DNA of 44,257 bases from Acidimicrobiales bacterium (GTDB taxonomy: Bacteria; Actinomycetota; Acidimicrobiia; Acidimicrobiales; Acidimicrobilacustridaceae): NCBI GenBank assembly GCA_025455885.1, contig JALOLR010000024.1:1-44257 (forward strand), written 5' to 3'. Every line of letters begins with the position of its first letter. Within the stretch, counting starts at the first letter, position 1. Below the pieces are notes generated by a model, which had not been told where the DNA came from, did no database searches, and saw only the letters and a program-made list of their open reading frames with translations. Shown piece by piece: positions 1 through 8,378 of this stretch. A program made the translations under genes and the position numbers.

Positions 1-640
1 AACCCTCACCACCGTCGTCCCCACTGCGCTGGCCCGCTTCGATCCCACCGCGTTCCGGGCCATCGTCGTCGGCGGCTCCGCCCCCCCGGCGGTGATCCCG
101 CCGAACTGCCGCATCAGCTACGGGCTCACCGAGACCGGCAGCGCCGTGGCCTACGACGGCCACGCCCTGCCCGGGGTGGAACTGCGAGCCGTCGACGGGG
201 AGATCCAGGTGCGGGGCCCGATGCTGCTCCGCGGGTACCGCGACGGCACCACGCCCATCGACGCCGAGGGGTGGCTTCACACCGACGACGCCGGCGCGGT
301 GCACCCCGACGGCCGGCTCGAGGTCCACGGCCGACGCGGCGACCTCATCATCACCGGCGGCGAGAACGTCTGGCCCAGCCCGGTCGAGCGGGTGCTGCAC
401 GAGCATCCCGGCGTGGCGGAGGTGGCGGTGGTGGGCCGACCCGACGGCGAATGGGGTCAGGTCGTGACCGCCGTGGTGGTGCCCGCCGACCCGGCCTCGC
501 CCCCGACCCTGGACGAGCTGCGCGACCACGTGAAGGCCACCCTGCCCGCCTACTGCGCGCCACGGCGCATCGAGCTCGTCGATGCGCTCCCCCGCACCCT
601 CCTCGGCAAGGTGCAGCGCCGCTCCCTGGGGGGCGGGTGA
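1..640 (+). CDS. AMP-dependent acyl-CoA ligase, C-terminal part (5' end outside window)
   Basis: This is the C-terminal part of an ANL-superfamily adenylate-forming enzyme, which activates a carboxylic acid with ATP and transfers it to CoA. The reading frame is open from base 2, so the start lies upstream. Visible core motifs are a Gly-Gly-Ser segment, the aromatic YGLTETGS motif (A5), the GWLHTDD motif (A7, adenosine ribose binding), the GRRGD and GGENVWP segments around the hinge, and a final RTLLGKVQRR with the conserved C-terminal lysine (A10). The protein stops about 10 residues later, as is usual. The compact spacing recalls o-succinylbenzoate-CoA ligase (MenE), but the substrate cannot be read from the fragment. 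The SDR and crotonase genes next door fit general acyl-CoA metabolism. Confidence 0.88.
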   Translation, partial: TLTTVVPTALARFDPTAFRAIVVGGSAPPAVIPPNCRISYGLTETGSAVAYDGHALPGVELRAVDGEIQVRGPMLLRGYRDGTTPIDAEGWLHTDDAGAVHPDGRLEVHGRRGDLIITGGENVWPSPVERVLHEHPGVAEVAVVGRPDGEWGQVVTAVVVPADPASPPTLDELRDHVKATLPAYCAPRRIELVDALPRTLLGKVQRRSLGGG

Positions 641-656
641 GCGCAGCCCTCTGATC

Positions 657-1403
657 TCAGGCGCCGCGGAGCAACGCTCCGCCGTCCACGACCAGCGTCT
701 GGCCGGTGATCCACGACGCGGCGTCGCTCACCAGGAACACGATCGTGTCGGCGATGTCGGCCGGCTCACCGAGGCGTCGCAGCGGCAGGCGCGACGCGAT
801 GGCCTCCTCGTCGGACTCCCAGATCGCCCGGGCCATGTCCGTCTTGACCAGTCCGGGTGCGACCCCGTTGACCCGCACGCCCGGGGCCAGCTCGGCGGCG
901 AGAGTCCGCGTGAGGTGGATGAGCGCCGCCTTGGTGCCGTTGTAGACCCCGATGGACGGCTCGACCGAGAGCCCGCCCACCGACGAGACGTTCACGATCG
1001 AACCACCGCGATCCCGCATCGAGGCCTCCCACGCCAGACGCGACCAGACCAGCGGACCCTTCCAGTTGACCTGCACGGTCTTGTCGAACTGGCTCTCGGA
1101 GATGTCGAGGGTGGGCCCGTGGTAGGGGTTGGTGGCGGCGTTGTTGACGAGGACGTCGATCGCCCCGAACCGCTCGATCGTCTCGGCCACGCACGCCTCG
1201 GCGGCCTCGGGGTCACCCGCGTTGGCCGCGAACACCGCCGTCTCCCCGTCGATCGTCGCCGCGGTGGCCTCGAGCAGCTCGAGCTTGCGCGACGACAACA
1301 TGACGCGAGCCCCGCTGGCCGCGAGGGCGGCGGCCGTGGCCGCGCCGATGCCCTTCGATGCGCCGGTCACGAGGGCCACCTTGCCGTCCAGTCGCAGGTC
1401 CAT
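657..1403 (-). CDS. SDR-family NAD(P)-dependent oxidoreductase
   Basis: A classical short-chain dehydrogenase/reductase of 248 residues, full length for the family. It has the Rossmann TGASKGIG motif at 13-20, NNAA near 87-90, and the catalytic set N113, S141, Y154, K158 (YNGTK). The C-terminus VVDGG is also typical. It reduces a carbonyl or oxidises an alcohol with a nicotinamide cofactor; the substrate is unknown. The open frame extends upstream to 2207, but the family N-terminus begins at MDLRLDGKVALVTG. A -10-like TACGTT lies 6 bases before this ATG, supporting the start and suggesting a leaderless mRNA. It is divergent from the crotonase gene, and its tail faces the ligase gene. Confidence 0.93.
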   Translation of the reverse strand: MDLRLDGKVALVTGASKGIGAATAAALAASGARVMLSSRKLELLEATAATIDGETAVFAANAGDPEAAEACVAETIERFGAIDVLVNNAATNPYHGPTLDISESQFDKTVQVNWKGPLVWSRLAWEASMRDRGGSIVNVSSVGGLSVEPSIGVYNGTKAALIHLTRTLAAELAPGVRVNGVAPGLVKTDMARAIWESDEEAIASRLPLRRLGEPADIADTIVFLVSDAASWITGQTLVVDGGALLRGA

Positions 1404-1409
1404 GGGCGC

Positions 1410-1415
1410 AACGTA
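1410..1415 (-). promoter_or_regulatory. Candidate -10 element of the SDR gene (leaderless)
   Basis: The hexamer TACGTT on the minus strand fits the actinobacterial TAnnnT pattern and ends 6 bases before the ATG, so transcription would begin at or next to the start codon. No Shine-Dalgarno sequence fits in the gap. No clear -35 was seen. Confidence 0.5.
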
Positions 1416-1463
1416 GCCGTGCCGTGACAACCTGCCCCGAGCCCACACCGTCCGAGGAGGACC

Positions 1464-2294
1464 ATGACCGACGCATCGACGACCCCGCCCGGGCCCACGC
1501 TGCTGGTGGAGCGTGACGGGCCCGTGCTCGTCCTCACCATGAACCGACCGGAGCGCCGCAACGCCCTGGTACCCGACATGCTCGTCCGCTTCGCCGACGC
1601 CTGGCGCCTGGCCGACGAGGACGACTCGATCCGCTGCGTCATCCTCACCGGGGCCGGCGACGTGGCCTACTGCGCCGGAGGCGACCTGAACGACGGATGG
1701 ATGTCGGGCGAGGTCACCGAGGAGGCCCGCCGCATCCAGGATCGGCTGAAGGAGGACCCGGGCATCACGGGTCGGGGTCTGCTGCTGACCGACTGGTGCC
1801 GCAAGCCGATCATCGCCGCGGTGAACGGCCAGTGCCTGGGCGGGGGCTGCGAGATGCTCCAACAGACCGACATCCGCATCGCCGAGGCCCACGCCACCTT
1901 CGGCGTTCCCGAGGCGAAGCGCGGCCTGATCGCCGGTGCCGGGTCGACGATGCGGCTGAAGCGCCAGATCCCCTACGCGGTGGCGATGGACATGTTGCTC
2001 ACCGGTCGCATCCTCGATGCCGAGGAGGCGCTGCGCTGGGGGCTGGTCACCCACCTCGTCCCGTCCGGCGGGTCGATGGCCAAGGCCCGCGAGGTGGCCG
2101 AGGTGATCTGCGCCAACGGGCCCCTGGCGGTCGCCGCCGCCAAGGCGTCGGTGATCGAGACCGGCTGGCTCCCCGAGGCGGAGGCCCAGCCCATCGAGAT
2201 CTCCCACGTGATCCCGGTCATGCGCTCGGCCGACGCCCGGGAGGGCATGAAGGCCTTCGCCGAGAAGCGCACCCCCCGCTTCGAGGGCCGCTGA
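1464..2294 (+). CDS. Enoyl-CoA hydratase/isomerase (crotonase) family protein
   Basis: A 276-residue crotonase-fold enzyme, usual length. Typical enzymes hydrate or isomerise enoyl-CoA esters. Visible are the N-terminal NRPERRNAL segment, the oxyanion-hole AGGDL near 71-75, GGGCE at 126-130 and FGVPEAKRG from 146. Glutamates at 130 and 150 align with the two catalytic glutamates of true hydratases, so hydratase activity is plausible. The C-terminus EKRTPRFEGR is characteristic. A strong ribosome-binding site (GAGGAGG) sits just before the ATG. The PfpI-like gene starts 2 bases after its stop, so the two form an operon. The natural substrate is not evident. Confidence 0.92.
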   Translation: MTDASTTPPGPTLLVERDGPVLVLTMNRPERRNALVPDMLVRFADAWRLADEDDSIRCVILTGAGDVAYCAGGDLNDGWMSGEVTEEARRIQDRLKEDPGITGRGLLLTDWCRKPIIAAVNGQCLGGGCEMLQQTDIRIAEAHATFGVPEAKRGLIAGAGSTMRLKRQIPYAVAMDMLLTGRILDAEEALRWGLVTHLVPSGGSMAKAREVAEVICANGPLAVAAAKASVIETGWLPEAEAQPIEISHVIPVMRSADAREGMKAFAEKRTPRFEGR

Positions 2295-2296
2295 GC

Positions 2297-2914
2297 GTGG
2301 ATCCGACCCGCGTCGACATCGTGGTCTACGACGGCATCGACGAGCTCGACGCCGTCGGTCCGCTCGAGGTGCTGCGCAGCGCCGTGGCCGACGGAGCCGA
2401 CCTCGACGTGCGCCTCGTCACCCGGCTCCCCTCCCGTCAGGTCACGGGTACGTTCGGCCTGCGCATCGAGCCCGACGGCATGTTCGAGCCCGGTGCGGCG
2501 GGCGTGGTCGTCGTGCCCGGCGGCGGGTGGGCAACCCGCGCCGACCGGGGCACGTGGGGCGAGGTGAGGCGGGGGGACCTCGGCCCGATGCTCGCCAGGT
2601 GCGCCGAGGACGGTGCCCTGATGGCCAGCGTCTGCACCGGCGCCATGCTGCTGGCCCACGCCGGCATCATCGGCGAGCGCCCGGCCACCACCCACCACGC
2701 CGCCCGAGCGGCGTTGTTCGACACCGGCGCCCAGGTCCTCGACGAACGGGTGGTCGACGACGGGGACCTGATCACCGCGGCCGGGGTGACGAGCGGCATC
2801 GACCTCGGGCTGCACCTCGTGGAGCGCCTCGTCGGCCCGGCGGCGGCCGAGAAGGCGGCCGTGCGCCTGGAGCACACACGGGTGCCGACCCACCGGACGT
2901 GGACGATCAGCTGA
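2297..2914 (+). CDS. DJ-1/PfpI family protein (isonitrile-hydratase-like)
   Basis: A 205-residue class-I glutamine-amidotransferase-like protein. The N-terminus GIDELDAVGPLEVL is the signature of the subgroup that includes isonitrile hydratase and the sensor half of some AraC regulators. The nucleophile elbow is SVCTGA, with C113 as the catalytic cysteine, followed by the THHAA segment. No helix-turn-helix domain follows, so it is probably an enzyme rather than a regulator. The GTG start at 2297 directly follows the crotonase stop. Upstream codons in the same frame overlap the crotonase gene and do not resemble the family. Its end overlaps the convergent aldo/keto reductase gene by 8 bases. 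Confidence 0.86.
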   Translation: MDPTRVDIVVYDGIDELDAVGPLEVLRSAVADGADLDVRLVTRLPSRQVTGTFGLRIEPDGMFEPGAAGVVVVPGGGWATRADRGTWGEVRRGDLGPMLARCAEDGALMASVCTGAMLLAHAGIIGERPATTHHAARAALFDTGAQVLDERVVDDGDLITAAGVTSGIDLGLHLVERLVGPAAAEKAAVRLEHTRVPTHRTWTIS

Positions 2915-3737
2915 AGGTGTCGGGGTCGGGCCCCATGCGCCCGGCGTCGCCCCGGTCGAGACCGTCCATCACGGCCATCTCCTCGTCCGACAGCTCGAAG
3001 TCGAACAGGGCCAGGTTCGAGGCGATGCGCTCCGGGGTGACGGACTTCGGGACCACGGCGATCCCGTGCTGGACCTCCCAGCGCAAGGTCACCTGGGCAG
3101 GGGTGCGACCGTGGGCCTCGGCGATCCCCTGGATCACCGGGTCGTCGGCGACGCGTCCTCGCGCGATCGGGCTCCAGGCCTCGGTGACGATGCCGTGCAG
3201 GTCGTGGAAGTCGCGCAGGGTCCGCTGCGGGAAATAGGGGTGGAGCTCGACCTGGTTGAGCGCGGGCACCACCCCCGTGGCCTCGATGACACGGTGGATG
3301 TGCTCGGGCTGGAAGTTCGACACGCCGATCGACCGCACCCGACCCTGGTCGCGGAGCTCGACGAAGGTCTCCCACGTCTCGACGTACAGGTCGTTGGCCG
3401 GGGCGGGCCAGTGGATGAGCAACAGGTCGAGGACGTCGAGCCCGAGCGCCGCCATGCTCGTCTCGAACGACTCGAGGGTCTTGTCCCGCCCCTGGTAGGA
3501 GTTCCACACCTTGGTCGTGACGGCGACCTCCTCGCCGGCGTCGCGGCGGACGGCGACGGCCTCGCCCACGCCGGCCTCGTTCATGTACCCCCAGGCGGTG
3601 TCGACCCGCGGGTACCCGGCGTCGAGGGCCGTCCCGACGATGCGGGCGGTCTCCTCGGCCGGGACCTGGAACACGCCGAAGCCGACCTGGGCGATCGCGG
3701 CGCCGTCGTTGAGGGGCAGGCGGGGGATGTCGGACAC
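2907..3737 (-). CDS. Aldo/keto reductase (AKR5-like, 2,5-diketogluconate reductase type)
   Basis: A 276-residue (alpha/beta)8-barrel NADPH-dependent aldo/keto reductase. From the chosen GTG start, the catalytic tetrad reads D46 (VDTAWGY), Y51, K76 (TTKVWN) and H109 (LIHWPAP). GVSNFQPEHI and NQVELHPYFPQ are family hallmarks, and VVPKSVTPERI marks the NADPH pocket. I prefer the GTG at 3737 because GGAG lies 6 bases before it and the protein then begins SDIPRLPLNDG like its relatives. An ATG 11 codons upstream (3770) is possible but lacks a good ribosome-binding site. The physiological carbonyl substrate is unknown. Confidence 0.92.
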   Translation of the reverse strand: MSDIPRLPLNDGAAIAQVGFGVFQVPAEETARIVGTALDAGYPRVDTAWGYMNEAGVGEAVAVRRDAGEEVAVTTKVWNSYQGRDKTLESFETSMAALGLDVLDLLLIHWPAPANDLYVETWETFVELRDQGRVRSIGVSNFQPEHIHRVIEATGVVPALNQVELHPYFPQRTLRDFHDLHGIVTEAWSPIARGRVADDPVIQGIAEAHGRTPAQVTLRWEVQHGIAVVPKSVTPERIASNLALFDFELSDEEMAVMDGLDRGDAGRMGPDPDTFS

Positions 3738-3819
3738 GGAGCACTCCGGGGTCGGCGGGACGAGCCGCATCTTGGCCCATGTCCGCCTGCGCCGTCACCC
3801 AGGGCGGCGCCACGATGCC

Positions 3820-3933
3820 CGAGCCGGCCCGTCACCATCGGCGACGGCGGCGGTGTTCCTCGCCGCCGACGCCTCCACGTACCGCACGGGAGGACTGCTG
3901 CTCGCCGACGGCGGTCGCGGCCACCTCCGGTGA
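3820..3933 (+). pseudogene. C-terminal remnant of an SDR gene
   Basis: About 37 codons of one plus-strand frame, ending in a TGA, read as the last part of a short-chain dehydrogenase: an AVFLAADAS helix, then YRTGG, then LLLADGG and a short tail. This is the invariant end of SDR proteins (FLASDAS-YvTGq-l-vDGG). Nothing SDR-like precedes it, because the aldo/keto reductase gene and its upstream region occupy the adjacent DNA. It is therefore a truncated relic, not a functional gene. It sits in the 239-base gap before the YyaL-like gene. Confidence 0.7.
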
Positions 3934-3976
3934 ACAGCCGGGCCGCACCGGACAGGGACGCGGCCACACTGGACCC

Positions 3977-5995
3977 ATGCCGCTGATCCGTGACGTCGAG
4001 CCCGCACGGCTCTCGCCCTACCTGGCCCAGCACACCGACAACCCCGTGCGGTGGTGGACCTGGTCCGACGAGGCGTTCGCCGAAGCGGCCCGACGCGACG
4101 TCCCGGTCTTCATCTCCGTGGGCTACTCGGCCTGCCACTGGTGCCACGTGATGGCTCACGAGTCCTTCGAGGACCCCGACACCGCCGCCCTCGTCAACGA
4201 GCTGTTCGTGAGCATCAAGGTCGATCGGGAGGAGCGACCGGACGTCGACGCCGTCTACATGCAGGCCACCCAGGCCCTCACCGGCCGGGGCGGCTGGCCC
4301 ATGACGGTCTTCGCGCTCCCCGACGGCCGACCCTTCTTCGCGGGGACGTACTTCCCCAAGGACGGGCGCAGCGGCCAGATGAGCTTCACCGACCTGTGCC
4401 GCCGGGTCGGCGAAGCATGGAGAGAGCAGCGCCCGACGCTCGAGGAGCAGGCCGAGGGCCTCACCGAGGCCATCGCCGCCGGCGACCGCCTGACGCCCGC
4501 CGAGCAGCCCCCGGGCGCGGCTCTCGTCGACGAGGCGGTGGAGGCGCTGCTGTCCCAGGTCGACCCGCGTCACGGCGGGTTCGGGAGGGCCCCGAAGTTC
4601 CCCCAGACGATGTCGATCGACCTGCTGCTCGCCGACCACGTCCGCACCGGCCGACCCGAGCCGCTCGAGGCGGCGGTGCTGTCGCTCGACGCGATGGCCG
4701 CCGGTGGCATCTACGACCACCTCGGCGGTGGCTTCGCCCGCTACTCGACCGACGACCGGTGGCTGGTCCCCCACTTCGAGAAGATGCTCTACGACCAGGC
4801 GCTGTTGGTCCGGGCCTACCTGCACGCCTGGCAGGTCACCGGCGAGGCCCGGCACCTGCAGGTGGTGCGCGAGACGATCGACTACGTCCGTCGCGACCTC
4901 GCCCACCCCGCCGGGGCGTTCTACGCCGCCGAGGACGCCGACAGCGAGGGCGTGGAGGGGCGGTTCTACGTCTGGTCGCTCGCCGAGGTCCGTGCGGTGT
5001 GCGGCGACGACGCCGACGACGCGGTGGCCTGGTACGGGGTGACGGAGCACGGCAACTGGGAAGGGACGAACATCCTCGAGCGCCCGGTGCGCGGCGACCT
5101 GGCGCGCCCTGCGCCGGTCGAACGGGCCCGGGTGGCGCTGTCGGCGGCCCGCGACCGGCGGGTGCGACCGGGTCTCGATCACAAGGTGCTGCTCGAGTGG
5201 AACGCGCTGATGTTGTCCTCGCTGGCCGAGGCCGCCGCCGTGACCGGCGACGCCGACTGGCTGGCGGCCGCGCTGGCCAACGCCGAGTTCCTCCTCGCCC
5301 GTCTGCGCCGAGACGACGGGCGCTGGCTGCGGTCCTGGCAGGGCCCTGCCGACGACCCCGACGCGGGCGCGGCGCAGCACCTCGCCTACGCCGCCGACCA
5401 CGCCGCCCTCCTCGACGCCTTCACCCGCCTCGCCGAGGCCACGGGGGACCCCCGCTGGCTGGACGAGGCGGCGTCGGTGGCCGACGCCCTCGTCGATCTG
5501 TTCTGGGACGACACCGAGGGCGGGGTGTTCACCACCGGTGTCGACGGTGACGTGCTCGTCACGCGGCCGAAGGACCTCATGGACAACGCCACCCCGTCGG
5601 CCAACAGCATGGCCGCAGTGGGACTGCTGCGCCTCGCCGCCCTCACGGGCGAGGACGCCCACCGCGAACGGGCCGAGCGCATCGTGACCCTCCTCGGCGG
5701 GGTCGCCGGACGGCACCCGACCGCGTTCGCCCACCTGCTCCGCGCCGTCGACCTCGCTGCCCGGGGCACGGTCGAGGTGGTGGTCACCGGCGAGCGACCC
5801 GACCTGGTCGCCGAGGTCCGCCGTCGGTGGCGCCCCGACACCGTGCTGCTCTGGGGCGAGCGCCGTGACACGCCGCTGTGGGAGGGGCGCACGGAGGAGG
5901 GTCCGGCCGGTCGGGCCTACGTGTGCCGCGGCACGGTGTGCGACGCCCCGGCCGGCACCGTCGAGGAGCTGCGCGCCCGCCTCGACGGGTCCTGA
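3977..5995 (+). CDS. YyaL/SSP411 family protein (DUF255 thioredoxin domain)
   Basis: A 672-residue protein with the usual length and order of this family. The N-terminus has the LSPYLAQHTDNPV motif, then a thioredoxin-like domain with SACHWCHVM (C53 and C56, a CxxC-type pair), KVDREERPD and GGWPMTVF. The rest is a six-hairpin glycosidase-like (alpha/alpha) domain with FHFEKMLYDQ-type (HFEKMLYDQ) and LLEWNALM segments. The family is conserved from bacteria to mammals (SPATA20), but its reaction is not settled. The ATG at 3977 gives the family N-terminus; the longer open frame upstream runs through the SDR relic. A large hairpin follows the stop. Confidence 0.92.
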   Translation: MPLIRDVEPARLSPYLAQHTDNPVRWWTWSDEAFAEAARRDVPVFISVGYSACHWCHVMAHESFEDPDTAALVNELFVSIKVDREERPDVDAVYMQATQALTGRGGWPMTVFALPDGRPFFAGTYFPKDGRSGQMSFTDLCRRVGEAWREQRPTLEEQAEGLTEAIAAGDRLTPAEQPPGAALVDEAVEALLSQVDPRHGGFGRAPKFPQTMSIDLLLADHVRTGRPEPLEAAVLSLDAMAAGGIYDHLGGGFARYSTDDRWLVPHFEKMLYDQALLVRAYLHAWQVTGEARHLQVVRETIDYVRRDLAHPAGAFYAAEDADSEGVEGRFYVWSLAEVRAVCGDDADDAVAWYGVTEHGNWEGTNILERPVRGDLARPAPVERARVALSAARDRRVRPGLDHKVLLEWNALMLSSLAEAAAVTGDADWLAAALANAEFLLARLRRDDGRWLRSWQGPADDPDAGAAQHLAYAADHAALLDAFTRLAEATGDPRWLDEAASVADALVDLFWDDTEGGVFTTGVDGDVLVTRPKDLMDNATPSANSMAAVGLLRLAALTGEDAHRERAERIVTLLGGVAGRHPTAFAHLLRAVDLAARGTVEVVVTGERPDLVAEVRRRWRPDTVLLWGERRDTPLWEGRTEEGPAGRAYVCRGTVCDAPAGTVEELRARLDGS

Positions 5996-6021
5996 CCGAC
6001 ACCCACCCCGCAGCATCCGGG

Positions 6022-6060
6022 ACGCGGAACGAGACCCCGAAGGGGCCCCGTTCCGGACGT
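6022..6060. terminator. Hairpin between convergent genes, candidate bidirectional terminator
   Basis: CGGAACG at 6025-6031 pairs with CGTTCCG at 6049-6055, and CCCC/GGGG pairs inside around a GAA loop; ACG/CGT can extend the outer stem. It lies between the stops of the YyaL-like and thiolase genes. There is no T-run, so intrinsic termination is uncertain. Confidence 0.5.
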
Positions 6061-6092
6061 CGCTGGCGAGCGGAGCCCGAGGGCAGGGCCCG

Positions 6093-7295
6093 TCAGGCGG
6101 CGGCCTTCTCCAGGATGTGCACGCCGCACGCCGAGCCCAGGCCGATCACATGGGCCAGGCCCACCTTCGCGCCCTCGATCTGGCGGTCACCGGCCTCGCC
6201 GCGGAGGTGGTGGGCCACCTCCCACACGTTGGCGATGCCGGTGGCAGCGATGGGGTGCCCCTTCGACTCAAGCCCACCTGACACGTTGACCGGCGTCGAG
6301 CCGTCGCGCCACGTGGCCCCCGATTGGAAGAAGTCGACTGCCCCGCCCTCGTCGCAGAGCATCAGGTTGTCGTAGTGGACCAGCTCGGCGGTGGCGAAGC
6401 AGTCGTGCAGCTCGACGAGGTCGAGATCCTCCGGACCGATGCCGGCCTGCTCGTAGGCGATGGTGGCGGCGTTGCGGGTGAGGGTGTTCACGTTCGGGAG
6501 GATCTGGCAGGCCTCCTCCCACGGGTCGGACGTGAGCACGCTGGCCGACACCTTCACGGCCCGACGCTGCTGCTCGAGCGACAGCGTCCTCAGCTTGGAA
6601 TCGCTGACCAGCACCGCCGCGGCGGCGCCGTCGCAGTTGGCCGAGCACATGGCCCGCGTGTTGGGGTAGGCGATCATCGGCTCGGACATGATCTGCTCGA
6701 GCGACATCTTCTTGGTGTAGGCGGCGAGCGGGTTGAGCGTCGAGTGGGCGTGGTTCTTCTCGGCGATACGGGCGAAGAGCTCGAAGCTCGTCCCGCCGTA
6801 CTTGTGCCCGTACTCCATGCCCACCTGCGCGAAGACGCCCGGCATGATGTCGGTGCCCACGCGACCGTCCATCGCGGTCACGGCGCCGTACCGGCCCGAG
6901 GGGGTCCACTCGTCGGCGGCCGGCTTCGGGGCACCCACGCCGAGCATGCCCGCGCCGGAGAGCTTCTCGACGCCCACGGCGAGGCCCATGTCGCACTCGC
7001 CGGCCTTGATCGCCATGATGACGGTGCGCAGCGCCGTCGCACCGGTGGCGCAGGCGTTGGCCACGTTGAACACCGGGATGCCGGTCTGGCCGATCTGCTT
7101 CTGGAGCTGCTGGCCGATGCCGGCCGCGGCCCCCATCAGATTGCCGGCGGCGAGCACGCCCATGTCCTTCATCGTCACCCCGCCGTCGGCCAGCGCGGCG
7201 AGCGCGGCCTCCGAGGCCAGGTCGACAGGGTCGAGGTCGGGGTGCTTGCCGAACTTGGTCATGTTGATCCCGAGGATCCAGACGTCGTCTGCCAT
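6093..7295 (-). CDS. Thiolase-family protein (SCP2/lipid-transfer type acetyl-CoA acetyltransferase)
   Basis: A 400-residue thiolase-fold protein of the SCP2-thiolase/Ltp group. C82 in NVANACATGAT matches the nucleophilic cysteine. The C-terminal half has ELHDCFATAE, SKGHPIAATG (catalytic His) and GLGSACGVHIL (second Cys). All catalytic residues are kept, so thiolytic cleavage or condensation of acyl-CoA is plausible, unlike Ltp2-type aldolases that lack the cysteine. It starts 3 bases after the stop of the DUF35 gene, a standard pairing: such thiolases often need the OB-fold partner. The pathway (fatty acid, sterol or other ring degradation) cannot be told from this locus. Confidence 0.92.
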   Translation of the reverse strand: MADDVWILGINMTKFGKHPDLDPVDLASEAALAALADGGVTMKDMGVLAAGNLMGAAAGIGQQLQKQIGQTGIPVFNVANACATGATALRTVIMAIKAGECDMGLAVGVEKLSGAGMLGVGAPKPAADEWTPSGRYGAVTAMDGRVGTDIMPGVFAQVGMEYGHKYGGTSFELFARIAEKNHAHSTLNPLAAYTKKMSLEQIMSEPMIAYPNTRAMCSANCDGAAAAVLVSDSKLRTLSLEQQRRAVKVSASVLTSDPWEEACQILPNVNTLTRNAATIAYEQAGIGPEDLDLVELHDCFATAELVHYDNLMLCDEGGAVDFFQSGATWRDGSTPVNVSGGLESKGHPIAATGIANVWEVAHHLRGEAGDRQIEGAKVGLAHVIGLGSACGVHILEKAAA

Positions 7296-7298
7296 TGC

Positions 7299-7700
7299 TC
7301 AGTCCCCTTCGATCGGTTCGAACCCGAAGCCGATGGCCTCGGTGCCGACGCTATCGGTGCCGATCGGGAAGGTGGTCAGGCGCACCTTCATCCCCAGCGT
7401 GATGTGCTCGGGGTCGGCCGGCGTGTTGACGATGTTGGCCTTGACGCTCGTGCCGTCGCAGTCGACGACCGAGGCGACGTAGGGCACGGGGATCCCCGGT
7501 GCCGCCCACCCCACGATGGTGAAGGCCCGCACCTCGCCCTCCGTGGCCACCGGCGCCTTCACGAACTCGGCGCCGCCGCAGCTCGCGCAGGCGTTGCGCC
7601 GGTCGAAGTAGCGGGCCCCGCACGCGGTGCACTCGTTGACGACGAGCCGGGGCTCGTCGCCGAGCTCCAGGTAGTCGACCATCGGGACGCTGGTCCCCAT
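7299..7700 (-). CDS. Zn-ribbon/OB-fold protein (DUF35), thiolase partner
   Basis: A 133-residue DUF35 protein. The N-terminal rubredoxin-like zinc ribbon has two CxxC knuckles (CTACG and CASCG), followed by an OB-fold with GEVRAFTIV and GMKVRL segments. Members form complexes with thiolases or acyl-CoA-binding enzymes and are thought to bind the acyl-CoA. The thiolase gene follows after 3 bases, so the two are co-translated. GGAG lies upstream of the ATG at 7700. A second in-frame ATG six codons later (MVDYLELG) is a possible alternative start. Confidence 0.9.
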   Translation of the reverse strand: MGTSVPMVDYLELGDEPRLVVNECTACGARYFDRRNACASCGGAEFVKAPVATEGEVRAFTIVGWAAPGIPVPYVASVVDCDGTSVKANIVNTPADPEHITLGMKVRLTTFPIGTDSVGTEAIGFGFEPIEGD

Positions 7701-7740
7701 CTGGGTTCTCCCCCTCCGACGCGGACTCGGTGGCGTCGGG

Positions 7741-8343
7741 TCACCAGCCGTCCCGGTGGACGACCTCGTCGAGGCTACGCCGCGGGCGCCGGGCCGAGAA
7801 ACTCCGCCGGTGCCCCGTGGCGCTCGGGTAGCCGAGGGCGATGGTGCCGATGCAACGCCGGCCGGGAGGGATGCCGAGCGCCGCCTTCACGGCCCCCTCG
7901 TGCTCGAACTGCCCGAAGAAGCACGCCCCGAGACCCTCGTCGACCGCGGCCAGCAGGGCCACCATGGCCGAGAACGCACTGTCGACGTGCCAGTACGGCA
8001 CCGGCCACGCCTCGACGCCCGCCCCCAGCCCCGAGCGGGCCTTGTCGACCTCGCCGTAGCGGCGGACGTAGGCCGCCGGGTCGGCGACGGGGACGACGAG
8101 CACCGGGGCGGCGAGCAGCCCCGGCCAGGCGAAGGCGGAGCGCCGGACCTCGGGGAGCGTGACGTCCCAGTACCGGGCCGTGGCGGGGCCCTCCAGCACG
8201 ACCAGGTCGAGGCCCTGGGTGTTGCCCGCCCCCGGGACCCTGGTCGCGAGGTCGAGGAGCCGGTCGAGCACGTCGGCGGGCACCGGGCGCGGGTCGAAGG
8301 ACCGCACCATCCGGCGGGATCTCACGACGTCTGCGAACTGCAC
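7741..8343 (-). CDS. Nitroreductase-family protein
   Basis: A 200-residue FMN-dependent nitroreductase-fold protein. The N-terminal RSRRMVRSFDPRPVP segment is the FMN-binding signature, and GLGACFFGQF plus IALGYPS in the second half are typical. Such enzymes reduce nitro groups, quinones or other electrophiles, or act in cofactor salvage; the role here is unknown. I chose the GTG at 8343 because GAGG lies 5 bases upstream and the protein then begins QFADVVRSRR. The longer frame to 8415 would overlap the preceding gene and adds an atypical leader. Confidence 0.85.
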   Translation of the reverse strand: MQFADVVRSRRMVRSFDPRPVPADVLDRLLDLATRVPGAGNTQGLDLVVLEGPATARYWDVTLPEVRRSAFAWPGLLAAPVLVVPVADPAAYVRRYGEVDKARSGLGAGVEAWPVPYWHVDSAFSAMVALLAAVDEGLGACFFGQFEHEGAVKAALGIPPGRRCIGTIALGYPSATGHRRSFSARRPRRSLDEVVHRDGW

Positions 8344-8378
8344 CGGAGCCTCGGCGGTCGGCCGGTGGAGAGACGGGT

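Noticed and set aside
1404-2207. N-terminal extension of the SDR frame to 516 residues
   Set aside because: The extra part is the antisense of the crotonase gene; the SDR family starts at MDLRLDGKVALVTG.
7310-7325. tRNA T-arm-like GGTTCGAACCC
   Set aside because: It lies inside the DUF35 coding sequence, with no acceptor stem or anticodon arm around it.
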